Part shown: one piece after another, positions 33,612 through 44,339 of the stretch
Layout of the letters: each line of letters opens with the position of its first letter
Position numbering within the stretch: position 1 is the first letter of the stretch
DNA from: Eucalyptus grandis
Taxonomy: Eukaryota; Streptophyta; Magnoliopsida; Myrtales; Myrtaceae
Assembly (NCBI RefSeq): GCF_016545825.1
Contig: NC_052613.1
Location: 57,610,833-57,674,832 of the forward strand
Direction of reading: 5' to 3'
Length of the DNA stretch: 64,000 bases
The notes under the pieces: generated by a model
The model's input: the letters and a program-made list of their open reading frames with translations, nothing else
The model's database searches: none
What the model was told of the DNA's origin: nothing
Program-made: the position numbers and the translations under genes

Positions 33612-34510
33612 TCAAGCATCAAATTGAGGAGCTGGCTTCACCTCATTTGGTGGGTGCTCATAACTCCTCAAACCTCCAGAGCCGGTGAAGCAGCATCCTG
33701 AGTTGGAAAAGAAGGTAACGTCTTAAGGTGAACAATTTGACGCTTGAAACCATTGGAAGAGCAACAACGTTATAGGTGAAAATGCACAAATCGAAACATG
33801 CATACAGGTAAAGAACACCATTTTAACCATAAATTATAAATTTAGGTTCAGAACCAATTTTTCCAATATGATATTACCCCACAACAAAACATTCTCCTCT
33901 GAACTCTGCTTGATATCAGCATAGCTCATCCATCCTTACTTTTCACATTGCAATGCATAGACCGAACTCCAGTGGAGCCGCATCAACAATCTGAAAAAAT
34001 AATTACCTTTAGGGAATGGTGCAAAAGATTTCCCACATCCCATCTTCACAACTTCCGCATCATCCAAGAGAACAAGATTGCCTCCAGAATCACTTCCCCA
34101 GAAGAAAGCAACACTTCCATCAACATCCTGCATGATTCAGAGAACACAAAGGATTAGATATAGATTGCAGGCGGAGGGAGAGATTGAGAGTGATGTCCCA
34201 GAACGAAACCAATGCACATTATTATTACTCTCAGAGGCCAGAAAAGCAGTTTTAGAAGAGCTGTCGAAGAGCACAAAACCAAACTTCCTGCTGATGTCTC
34301 TCACAACTTGATCAGCAGGGTAAGGCCTCCGATCCCTCAGAGTTCTATAAGCTTCTATAATGACGATGACCTCATTTTCGGTTTTGTTCAGTCCATATTG
34401 CTGCTTAAGAAGAACTGCATTCTCTATGTGTGTCCTCGGAATAAGTAGGAGATATCATCGACAACTGCAAACAATCTGCCACAGAGGGTAAGACATGTCA
34501 AATCTCAATG
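33612..34510 (-). pseudogene. TSJT1/DUF3700 protein, pseudogene copy 2
   Basis: Paralogue of the 26.5-kb copy, without the LTR insertion. Minus-strand pieces: GRLFAVVDDISYLFRGH (near 34470), then a 2-bp insertion; QYGLNKTENEVIVIIEAYRT followed by LRDRRPYPADQVV (both YGL and LRDR intact, 34280-34410); FGFVLFDSSSKTAFLASE; an exon with FFWGSDSGGNLVLLDDAEVV and KMGCGKSFAPFPKG ending at a GT donor (near 34008); and a final exon GCCFTGSGGLRSYEHPPNEV ending in a TGA at 33612 about 40 residues early. No first exon was found. Better preserved than copy 1 but frameshifted and truncated. Confidence 0.83.
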
Positions 34511-34883
34511 TGGGATGAGCTGATCGAGAAGAGAAGACAGTAGTGCAATCCCCGTCTGTCGTGACCTACCCTCGGATAGGTGTCAACATCGTCAATTAAC
34601 AATCCAATAAATTTCATTTTCTGGCTTTCAAAATGAGCTAGAGACTTGAGTTCCAATATCAGCCTGTATTACGCATCAAATTGAGGGAGCAGAATCAAAA
34701 TTGATGCCTTGAAAACCAAAAACTTACCCGAACCCAAGAAAATTTACATCACATCATAGAATGAATCCCGGCAGTTAACAAATGAAAGTGAAAATGAAAG
34801 AAGTTGGAAGCATTACCTGAGGAACAAAAAGAAGTCAACGGAGACAAATCTATTATCATGGCTCGAGCATGATCGATTTTACT

Positions 34884-34978
34884 TCAATGGATCCGAATGC
34901 TATCAATACTGATGAAAGGGATCTCTTGAAGGGAGAGAGAGAGAGGGCCATCCTCTGGCAAGTACCCCAACTTCGCAT
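34884..34978 (-). pseudogene. Relic of the extreme C terminus of another CNL
   Basis: On the minus strand, KLGYLPEDGP is followed almost directly by QEIPFISIDSIRIH and a stop at 34884-34886. This matches the tail of CNL-2, which has KLRDLPEDG and, about 40 codons later, QEIPIIKIDGVRIH and stop. So this is the last LRR and tail of a lost NLR with an internal deletion, about 660 bp beyond the stop of CNL-2. Confidence 0.8.
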
Positions 34979-35129
34979 CCATATATGAACAAAAATTGTA
35001 GGGATTGAGGCCAAAACAGAAACAGAGGAGGCTGAATTAATTGTTGTTCGAAAGAGCATTGCAGTGGCTAAAGAGAAAAGCCGGCCCAAGGTAGTAGTGG
35101 ACATGGATGCAGCTGTGGCATACAAGAAT

Positions 35130-35184
<55 letters not shown>
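35130..35184. repeat. (ATC)n microsatellite
   Basis: About 18 uninterrupted ATC triplets downstream of CNL-2; the open frames across it are compositional. Confidence 0.97.
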
Positions 35185-35643
35185 ACTTTCGCAAGCCAGG
35201 GCAATTGGAGACTAAACGAAGCTCTTGCTGGATATTCAAGCAGCTAATTATCAATGTTTCAGCTCTGAATTTCAGTCGTACTTCACGACAAGCAAACGTC
35301 TGCGGGCATTGGAAGAAATTACTTCGTAATTAAGCGTCGAACTCAAGAACAGAGACACAAAATCGATGCATTCAAGACGAAAGGACTCACCGGAACCCGT
35401 AGAAATCTGACCGTAGATGGAAGGGATTGAATCGCGGTAGTTAGCAAAGGACAGCGAAAGTGGATCGATTTCACCTCATCGGATCGGAGAACCCAATCAA
35501 TGCGGATGTCAGGGATTTCTTAGATTTCTGGAATTTCATGCGGAGCTTCTTCATGGGAAAGTATCGATTTGTATCGAGCATCGAGTTGAGGAAGCAGAAT
35601 GGGAAATCCATGCCTTCGAAACCATAAACTTACCCGAACCAAT

Positions 35644-38158
35644 TCAGTGAATCCGAACGCCATCAATTTTGATGATCGGGATCTCTTGGATGAGGGGCCA
35701 ATAGTCGCCGGCGGTGTGTTTTGAGCATCGATCTGTTAGATTCTTGCATTTCTTTATGGACAACCATTGGAGGGAAGGAGGGAGGCCATCCTCTGGCAAG
35801 TCCCTCAACTTCGGGCAATCTTCAATTGTTAACTCTTGGAGAGAGGAGAGATGGTGACAAAGACCACTTGATAGTCTTTCCACGTTCCTCATATTAACCA
35901 AGCGAAGATAGGTAAGAGAGGAAGGAAAGAGAAGACTCCAGGAATCCTCGTCGTCTTCCTCCGAAGGAAAGCACTCCTTGTCTCCCTCCCCTCCCATGCT
36001 GCTTCCGTCCATTCTCAGTTCCTCAAGGGATGTGAGCATGGGCAAGCCCCATTTTCCCAGTGGCTGCTTCATATTCTTGCACCCCCGGATAGTAAACTCC
36101 CACAAATTGGGAGGCAAACCTCCTTCGGGGAAGCATTCGATATTTTCACAATCCGTAATTTGTAGCCATTGAAGGGACCTAAGACGATTCCACTCTAATG
36201 ACTTTATCTTCGGACAAAGATTAAGTTCAAGGTGCGATAGAGAGATGGGAAGGGAAGGGAAGTCCTCTATCTCCAATTCTGGGCACTCACTAAATTTCAA
36301 ATAAGTGAGATTGTTACAACTATCAATGTTACAGTTGGCAATAGACTTTATCTTCGGACACCTATAAAGTGAAAGACTCGACAAGGTGATGGGGAGGGGA
36401 GGGAGGTCTTCTGGTGCTGGACAATTATGTATAACCAAACGAGTGAGATGGACGAGCGTGCGAAGGCACTGTCGTAGTTCTTCCAAATTCATACAAGTGT
36501 TAATAGTTAGAGATTCTAGCGAGTCTACTGCGGTGATCTCTGCTAGAGACTCTACTCCCTTACAACTCATAATACGAAGTGTCTTAAGAGTAGTAAGTCT
36601 ATCCTTAGCAAACGGAAAAGATACCCAAGAATTACAATAAGCAATCTGCAGATATTCAAGCTGCGACATTGTGTTATTGTTGCTGGGGTCATTTGTTGGA
36701 ATGGTTAGTCCCATGATTTTTGGACAGCTCCAAATGCTCAAATGTCTTAGTGTGTGTAGCTTGCTTGGAAGCCTTTCTAAACTAGTGCAACCTATCAATT
36801 GCATCATTTCAAGGTCGCTTGGCAGCTCAATCTCTCCTTGTCCCCTCATAAAAGATGTGAATTGATGACAACATCTAATGACTACACTATGGAGGCAAGT
36901 AAGATTTCGCGTTCCATCTCCATCTTGCCATAGGTATGTGAGCATCTCACAACTATTTATATGAAGCTCCTTTAACTTGACCAAGTAGCTCATAAATCCA
37001 TTATCAAAGCAAACAAGCTCCGCAAGATTCTCAATTTTGAGAATGGTTAAAGAAGTTAGGTCTGTCAACTTCTTTAAGATCTCCTTGTTACAATCCCCAA
37101 TGTGTAACTCACGAAGAGAGGGAAGATGAACCTCATTGGTTGACTCATTCAAATGCAAGCATGAACGGATTTCTAGCTTTATGAGATGATCTAATTGATG
37201 AGGCAATGTCCCTATCAACTCCGGACATCTTTGGACAACAAGATGCTGAAGACAAGAGAATGATACTTTTTCTTCTCGACCTCCAGCATAACAAGACCAA
37301 TTTTTCCATGTTGACATCCCTTCAAACTTCAAAATTGTTAAGGATGGAAAAGGGCTTTTAGTTCCGTAAAATTCAGAGCCTATCATGCGTATTGCATTTA
37401 AACCTTCAAGAGATAATTCTTTGAGTGAAGGGAGCTGTCCAAGTGACGGTAGCGAACTAACATGAGGACAGCCAAGCAAGCACAAATACACTATCTTAGA
37501 ATAGGATGGATCACCTAACCATGACGGGAGTGATTCACCACCATAGTATGAGATAGTGAGATTTTTAATATTAGTGTGAGGTCGCAGAGAGTGAAGAACC
37601 TGTGCTTCGCGCTCCGTATTCCGGGAATCTCCAAAACCTTTATTCCAATGCAAGAATAAGTTGCTAAGGTCTTGCTTTCCAGACAAATTAGCATCAATTG
37701 CATCTCTAACTTTTTCCACCTCCTGCAATTCAGATATGAGTAAATCTCCTTGAAGATGTGGCAAGTTCTTTAACTCATTTAATTGTGACCCTCTCTCTGG
37801 TCCTACCACAAACTTGGACAAGATAATAAGATTCCTCAACTTACTAATACCCAATGGCATCTTTTCGAGACTCCTTGTATCTCTAATGTCAAGAAATTGT
37901 AACCTGACCAATTTTGTGATGCCTGGAGGCAACATAGAAAGCATTCGACAACCTCTTAAGATCAAAGCTTGTAATTTGCACAAGGCACCAATTGAAGTGG
38001 GTAGCCTTTCGATATTGGTGTATGAGAGATTGAGATATCGGAGATGTTTTAAATCACAGACACAATTCGGTACCTCTATTATGTCATAATGGCTTAATGA
38101 TAACACCCGCAAGTACTTCAAGTTTATTAGCAAGTCGTGCAGCACCTTTCCGGAAATA
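35644..38158 (-). CDS. CNL-2, leucine-rich-repeat half (separated from NB-ARC by a frameshift)
   Basis: The recognition and autoinhibition half of the CNL encoded at 38127-39947. The open frame of about 838 codons begins in-frame with ISGKVLHDLLINLKYLRVLS, then LRR units (YLNLSYTNIERLPTSIGALC, LQFLDIRDTRSLEKMPLGIS), the LSKFVVG segment typical of RPP13-like-1 proteins, and many irregular LRRs with 'SL..L.I..C' spacing to the end QEIPIIKIDGVRIH and stop. It has no promoter of its own. It overlaps the upstream frame by 19-32 bases and is out of register by one base because of a run of ten A (minus strand, 38159-38168). Together the halves would give a CNL of about 1,440 residues, normal for the class. 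Confidence 0.9.
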
Positions 38159-39947
38159 TTTTTTTTTTCCTATAATGATCAGATTGAATAGTCAATAGCA
38201 TTAAACTTCTTAGTACCTTCATTCCAACATATACTCTCAAGCTTTTTGATGTAAAATATTCCGAGACAAATGATGCATAACGAGCTTTCTCTTTAAAGGA
38301 GGCATCATCTTCATCACTCACTACCTGAGACTCCTCAAAGGTAAAGCATGTTACATCTGCAATTGACTTTGCTAGATCATTCAAAAGATCATGCATCACG
38401 AACTTCGATGTATCAACACTGGATTGTTGAAGAAAGGATCTAGATACTAACTCATCAAAGTATTTCCGTCCTGATCTCAAGATATTCTCTTTCGCTTTTC
38501 GTCCATCTAAAAAGCCCACTGCCATCCATAAGAGCACCAGCTCATCCCTCTCAAATTCGTAGTCCTTCGGAAATATTGCACAATAAGTAAAACATCTTTT
38601 CAAATAAGAAGGGAGATGGACATAACTCAATTTCAAAGCTGGAAGAACCTCATCATTTTTTGCCGATGCTACATCCCATATTTTATTATTTAAGATATCT
38701 TCCCATTCATCTGGATTCTCTTTATTACGTAGGAGACCACCCGATATCTTCGCTGCCAAAGGTAAACCTCTACATTTTTCAGCTATCTTCTTGCCTACTA
38801 TTTCCAGATGCGAGTGCCTCTCGAAATTTCTTGCTTCCAAAGCGTGATAGGCTAATAAGTTGGTACAATTATCAACGGACAACTCCTTCAAAGGATAAGG
38901 TGAAGCTCCTGTTATGGAAACCACAGGATGGTTGTGCGTCGTGATGATGATCTTGCTTCCCTTAGCCCCCACTTCAAATGGCTTTAAGAGGGAAGTCCAT
39001 TCTCCATACTTCTCATTCCAGACATCATCTAAGACCACAAGAAACTTCTTTCCCGATAGATCATCTTTCAACTTAACTTGAAGCCTGTTAAGATCGTTGC
39101 CCTCGCAGGGCAACCCAGTTATTGATTGTAAAATAGTCTTTGTTATGTCGAGAACATCAAAAACATCTGAAACACAAACCCATGCTTTCCTCTCGAAATA
39201 GCTATTCATTTTGGGATCATTGTACAACCGTTGAGCCATAGCTGTCTTTCCAACATCACCCATCCCAACTATGGGAACTATGCTCAGCCCGGCATCGGAA
39301 TTTCCAACCTCACCGATCAATAGTTCCAGTAACTCTGCTTCTTCCTTCTCCCTGCCGAAAAACCGAGTCTCCGACAAAGAAGTGCTAGGGAGCCTTTTGT
39401 TGGTGTAGTTGGATATGTCCATGGCATTCTCTCTCAAGGTCAGATGAGCCTTCCTAGTGACAATATTTTCCAACCTGCCACTGATCTCTTGTACCTTAGT
39501 TTCAAACGAGCATGAGTTCAGATTCGATCCGGATGATCCATCTTGGCCCCAGGAAAAGAATTTCCACGAGTTCAGATTCGATCCGGATGATCCATCTTGG
39601 CCCCAGGAAAAGAATTTCCACGAGTTCAGATTCTGATCTCTGCTTGCGCTGGATTCTGCCCCAGACTTAACTTGAGTGGCTTCAATCACGAACTCATCGA
39701 GCAAGTCTTCCATGTCATAGGCCAAGTCCCTAACATCATCCAGCCACAGCTTCACTAGATGGTTACCGCCCAACTGCTTGTCCTCTGCATCTTCCAGCAC
39801 CACGTTGATTGTTTCCAGCATCCCCTTCCACTTGTCGAGTAAAGCAGTGTTGATTCCTTCGCGTTGTGCATATTCCAATCCCAGAGAAGTCAACCTGTCA
39901 AAGAGGACCTGCAAGAAGGAACCCAAAACGATCTCTCCAATGGCCAT
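38127..39947 (-). CDS. CNL-2, coiled-coil and NB-ARC half (frame ends early by frameshift)
   Basis: A 606-codon frame. The start was chosen at MAIGEIVLGS (39947) because it aligns with CNL-1; the frame is open 60 codons further upstream to 40127, but that stretch resembles leader, not CC. Rx-type CC with WLDDVRDLAYDMEDLLDEF; an 18-residue duplicated linker (residues 106-141); P-loop GMGDVGKT (228-235) with Asp where Gly is usual; kinase-2 FLVVLDDVW (302-310); RNBS-B TTHN, where Arg is usual; GLPLA near 394; RNBS-D CFTYCAIFPK; MHD at 518-520. It then enters a K-rich homopolymer and ends RCCTTC-stop. As read, it yields a truncated CC-NB-ARC protein. Confidence 0.92.
   Translation of the reverse strand: MAIGEIVLGSFLQVLFDRLTSLGLEYAQREGINTALLDKWKGMLETINVVLEDAEDKQLGGNHLVKLWLDDVRDLAYDMEDLLDEFVIEATQVKSGAESSASRDQNLNSWKFFSWGQDGSSGSNLNSWKFFSWGQDGSSGSNLNSCSFETKVQEISGRLENIVTRKAHLTLRENAMDISNYTNKRLPSTSLSETRFFGREKEEAELLELLIGEVGNSDAGLSIVPIVGMGDVGKTAMAQRLYNDPKMNSYFERKAWVCVSDVFDVLDITKTILQSITGLPCEGNDLNRLQVKLKDDLSGKKFLVVLDDVWNEKYGEWTSLLKPFEVGAKGSKIIITTHNHPVVSITGASPYPLKELSVDNCTNLLAYHALEARNFERHSHLEIVGKKIAEKCRGLPLAAKISGGLLRNKENPDEWEDILNNKIWDVASAKNDEVLPALKLSYVHLPSYLKRCFTYCAIFPKDYEFERDELVLLWMAVGFLDGRKAKENILRSGRKYFDELVSRSFLQQSSVDTSKFVMHDLLNDLAKSIADVTCFTFEESQVVSDEDDASFKEKARYASFVSEYFTSKSLRVYVGMKVLRSLMLLTIQSDHYRKKKIFPERCCTTC
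39514..39633. repeat. 54-bp in-frame tandem duplication inside CNL-2
   Basis: Two identical 54-bp units (39514-39567 and 39568-39621) plus a 12-bp start of a third. They encode NLNSWKFFSWGQDGSSGS twice, in the linker between the CC and NB-ARC domains. CNL-1 has an unrelated shorter linker here. Confidence 0.95.
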
Positions 39948-40140
39948 GGGTGAATCAGTCACTGCAGAGAACAACAAGGGCAATGGCAAAGCAAAATGAG
40001 AGTGAGCTAATGGAGAGAGAAAACTATGAAAGTTCAGGAAGACCAAGGCTTTTTTCCTGCCTAAAAGGACCGAACGAAGATGAAGACTTTTAAGGACGAT
40101 TTCTGTCCACAAGTGTGCTTGTTTCACCTCCCATTTGCAT
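39948..40140 (-). promoter_or_regulatory. Conserved CNL 5' flank and probable leader of CNL-2
   Basis: Shares with the CNL-1 upstream side the motifs around 'gtgagctaatgg.gagagaaaact', 'aggaagaccaag' and 'cacaagtg.gcttgtttca'. Conservation between two NLR genes suggests leader or promoter sequence; no TATA box was assigned. Copies without an NLR occur at 43440-43540 and 46350-46440. Confidence 0.5.
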
Positions 40141-41889
40141 TTTTTCTTTTTTAAGTCAGGCCCGTATATTCGTACTTTCCACTATCATTTATTTGTTTTT
40201 GTAATTTAAGCATAAACTCAGGAAGACCAAGGCTTTTGTGGACATCATGTAGTTTTTCTTTGTCTAGAAAGTGAAGCAAATGTCAAACCGAAAGGCAATA
40301 AAATCCAGCAACACTAAGACTTTGCAGGACACAAATGCCTTTGTTGCTTCACTTTTCACATCCCTCGTCTTCCATCCCTATGCGAATATCTTGTTTTTCA
40401 TTACTAGTAGAATTTCCATGCATTGCTGTTAAAATTTACAATACTATAATTTTCATCCAACCCTTTTCATGTTCATTTATCTTGTGATATTTCATCATTA
40501 ATCTCTATTGTACCTGTCTATTAGAATTATGTCTAAATTTTCATATATCTTTTCAAATTTAAGTTCAATAAAAGAAAAAAAAAAAAAGCAAAGAGAAAAA
40601 CTAAAAGAAAAATACAGCAAGAAAAAAAATGCCGGAATGGGGAGAGAGAGAGCACTACCAGTCTCACGGTCATTGCCCCGCCGCCGGGCCGTTCACTTCC
40701 AACGTACCATTTTATAGTCACATTTGTAGACAATATTTTTCGTCAAATGCTTTTCTTAGAGCGGTTTAGGAGTTAGGGATAATGACATAGTAAGCTAAGC
40801 TTTTGTTCAGCTTACAATCGAATACCTACACTTCTTTTTAGGCGATATTTGTTCAACAAACTCATCCTGTGAATTCATTGCTCGGTTTCACTTAAATTGT
40901 TTTTGTTTTTTTATATATTTTTCATTCTTTCATGTGAAAGAGAATAGGAAATACTTTTGATAATTTCACGCCATTACGAAAAGATTTTAGCGGCTAAATG
41001 TCAAGCACACTTGGAGACTATAAATTCTCAATGTTAATTTCTTTAGATTATCTTCTTGAATAATTTCAATCATAAAATTTGAAAAACAACTTATTATTCT
41101 TGTCCACTTTTTTGGCCAATTCCATTGCTTTCCCTTTCATCTCCTCGCCCAAATCAACAAAAGTATATGCTGAGATAGTTTGGTGCACACTTGAATGTAA
41201 TTGGAGATTTGAAATATATTTCTAAGTCTAAAGCACTTCTTTTCTTCCACTAGAAATATTTTAGTGGCTTATCAAACATTTGATTGAAGATAGACTTTTT
41301 CTACGTACTTGATTTTTTGTCAGTTGGACATTATGTTAATAAAAAATACTATTACATGTACCGTTCATGCACACATAATTTAAAACTTTACTATGATTTC
41401 TTTTATTCATTTGAAGACGTTAGTTTATATGTTCTTGGTTTATCTATCTGATCTACCAATTACAACTAATTTGCATGATAGTCTTTTTCGTAGATAGCAG
41501 TTTGTATATTTTTCTGTAAGCCAATAAATATTCCCTCATTTTCTTCGTCATGGGATAATTATCCTAAATATCGTAAACCTATTGGATGACCGCCAATTCA
41601 ATTCTAAACTTTTCAAATTGATCAATTTAATTCTAAATTTGTTAATGATTTACTAATGTAGTTCTTCAAGCCAATTTTAACTAAAAAATCATTGATGTAG
41701 ATGTTAACTATCCTATGTAGCATGATCATCAATTCAGCGATTCAGATTAAAAATGATTATATTCATAAATTGTAAAAAAACTTAAGATTAAATTACTTAA
41801 ATTGAAAAGTTTAGAATTTAATTTGTTATCATATAATATCTTTAGGATTTTTTTAGATAATTTTGTCGGCAAGTCAGGTACATATGTCG

Positions 41890-44339
41890 AAAGTATTGAA
41901 GCAGTAATGATGTTTTCCTGGGACTAGGCTACAAGCACTCTGTCATCCATTGAATTTTGGGTGCTTTTCACATGAACGCTAGTGGTTAGAAGAATCAAAA
42001 TGATGTACTTTTTGTCCACAAGTGCTTCTTTCGTAGTATGCAGAGAACATCTACAGAGACTTTATTGCATATCACGTGCTTTTTAAAGTGAAAGACCTAA
42101 CGGGAAAGAAACTTTTAAGTTTCCAGGAAGACCTGTTCAAAATATATATATATTCCAGGAAGACCAAGACTTTGGCTATGTAAATGTCTTGGTCATCATT
42201 ACAAGTGCCACTTCCACGAGTTATATTAACATTAATCTATTCTTTTTTCTTTTTTTCAAATTTTGCTCAATTTGAGGTGTCCGTCATATAAATTGCCATG
42301 TCTTGACATTGTTCGATTACCCTACAAGTTTGACGATGAGGAGAGAGAGTGTATGTTGGCTTAGACAATCTTGGCATAGATTGTTTTTGTTAACGTGACA
42401 ACATCTCAAGGTACCATATCGACACCAATATGGACATTTAACAGCTATTTAACAGCGCTAGTCACCATGTCAACCTTTTACATCCGAAATTATAACAAAG
42501 ACCTCACTTTAATCCACATTTGAAAAATTGAGGTAATTGATTAAACCATAAAAAGTTCATGTACTTTATTGCGAAAGGGATAACAATTTAGAAACTCACG
42601 ATTTTATTGTCCCAAAAAGTTTATCATACAATCATTGGTCTAGGTTAAATCTCACATGTACTTTTGTTTATGTGATATCTTTTCTACAATTTTATCCTCT
42701 CAATTCATTACTTGGTCTCCCTTTAATAATTTTCTTTTGTAAGATTATTCATTCTCTCATGTGAAAGACAACGGGAGATATTTTTGTTAATTTCACACGC
42801 CAAAAGATTTCAGGGGCTAATTGTCAAGCACATTGAAAGACTGCGAAGTTTGTCAATGTCCATTTCGTTAAATTTCCTTTCATTTAGACTACTAAGTACT
42901 AATGATACCTTGGCACAAAATTAGATTAGTGCATTTGACGATTTATTTTGTTATGGGTTGTTATATTTGGTTCAAGTATGCCAAGTTCTAAGGTTTGAGT
43001 AATATTTGGAAACACTCACTTCAGAAACAGTTCATTTTATTCTAATTCCTAATTTTTAATTACATGTAATCTGAAAAGGTTATTTCTTTTAAACGACAAC
43101 CAAAAATCTTGATCTAGAGAAAAAGGAGAACGGTTGATTTATCTAACTCAAGGACTCAATGTGCATCAAAACATGGTCTCTTCGATCTAACTCAAATCGA
43201 TGGTCGTCATAGTACACTCATAAAGTACTTTTCACGGGGAAGACCAAGACTTTACTGAAGATGCAAATTGGCTTCATTGCTTCACTTTTCACATCCCTCT
43301 TCTTCCATCCCTATGTGAATATCTCTATTTCCATTACTTGTAAAATTTCATTGCACCACATGTCTTGCTTAAAATTAAGCATACTATAAATTAGTATAAG
43401 AAGGAATAACCCAAAAAGATCTCTCCAAAGACCATGGGTCAATCATAGAGAACAACCAAGAGTTATGGCGAAGCAAAGTGATCAACCAAGACTTTCAAGG
43501 ACACTTTCTGTCCACAAGTGCTCTGTTCATGTAGATAAACCACAAACTCAGCAAGACAGACTTTACTGGACAGCATGTACTTTTTTTGTCTAGAAAGTGA
43601 AGCTGAAGCGAAAGAGAGCAATTGAAAAAAGACAAGACTTTGCACAATGCAATTGGGCATTGTTGCTCCACTTTTCACATCCCTCCTCTTCCATCCCTAC
43701 GAGAATGCCTTTGTTTTTCCAGTACTAGGAGAATTTCCCCACACGTTTTAGGCCATGCTTAAAATTGACCGTTACTGTAATTTTCATCCAACTTAATTGT
43801 ACTCGATTTTGTTCAATAATATCTTTTGTACTTCTCTATTAGAATTATGTCTACATTTTCATGTATCTTTTCAAATTTATGTTTAATAAAACAAGAAAAA
43901 AAAAATCAAAGAAAAACTATATAGAAAAAACAACTAGAACTTAAGGGGGAAAAAGCACGAATGATGTTATTCTTGAAGCGATTTAAGAGCTAAGAATAAT
44001 GATATCGAAATGCCTAACCTCTTTTTAGTTTGCTTATACCTGAACTCTTTTTTTTTTTTTTTTCAATCAAGAACCTCAATTTTTCGAATTTGGCTCAGTA
44101 ATTAAATAAATTGACATGTTATGTAATTTTGCTGATGGCTCGTTTACTCAGAAAAATTTAAATATAAGATTGACGTGCTACTTACCCTTTGATGAGAGAG
44201 ACAAAGTGAGTTGACTTAGATGATATTAGCATCTAATATATCCGATTAACATGGTATTATATCAAAGTTTAGGTTTGAATTATTCATTATACAATAAATT
44301 TTTGAATTTTTAGATAAATTTTCATATAAATATGTCAAA
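41890..44339. repeat. Array unit 1 (internally deleted)
   Basis: Starts at landmark (a) and contains (b), (c), (d) and the dead NLR start region. Short at about 2.45 kb because the segment seen at 46140-47050 in unit 2 is missing. Confidence 0.65.
43403..43475 (-). pseudogene. Relic of an NLR start-codon region
   Basis: 'aacccaaaaagatctctccaa.gaccatgggtcaatca' followed by 'agagaacaac' and 'ggcgaagcaaa' aligns with 39917-39995 of CNL-2, which holds the first 10 or so codons (minus strand) and its leader. The initiation region has lost frame. The adjoining leader continues at 43476-43540, but all further NLR coding sequence is absent. Confidence 0.75.

Noticed and set aside
34856..35254. Minus frame with a run of Met residues
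   Set aside because: Caused by the (ATC)n microsatellite; only the short NLR-tail homology at 34884-34978, in another frame, is meaningful.
40069..40127. 60-codon N-terminal extension of CNL-2 starting at 40127
   Set aside because: The extension resembles leader sequence shared with NLR-free copies, and the CC domain alignment with CNL-1 starts at 39947.
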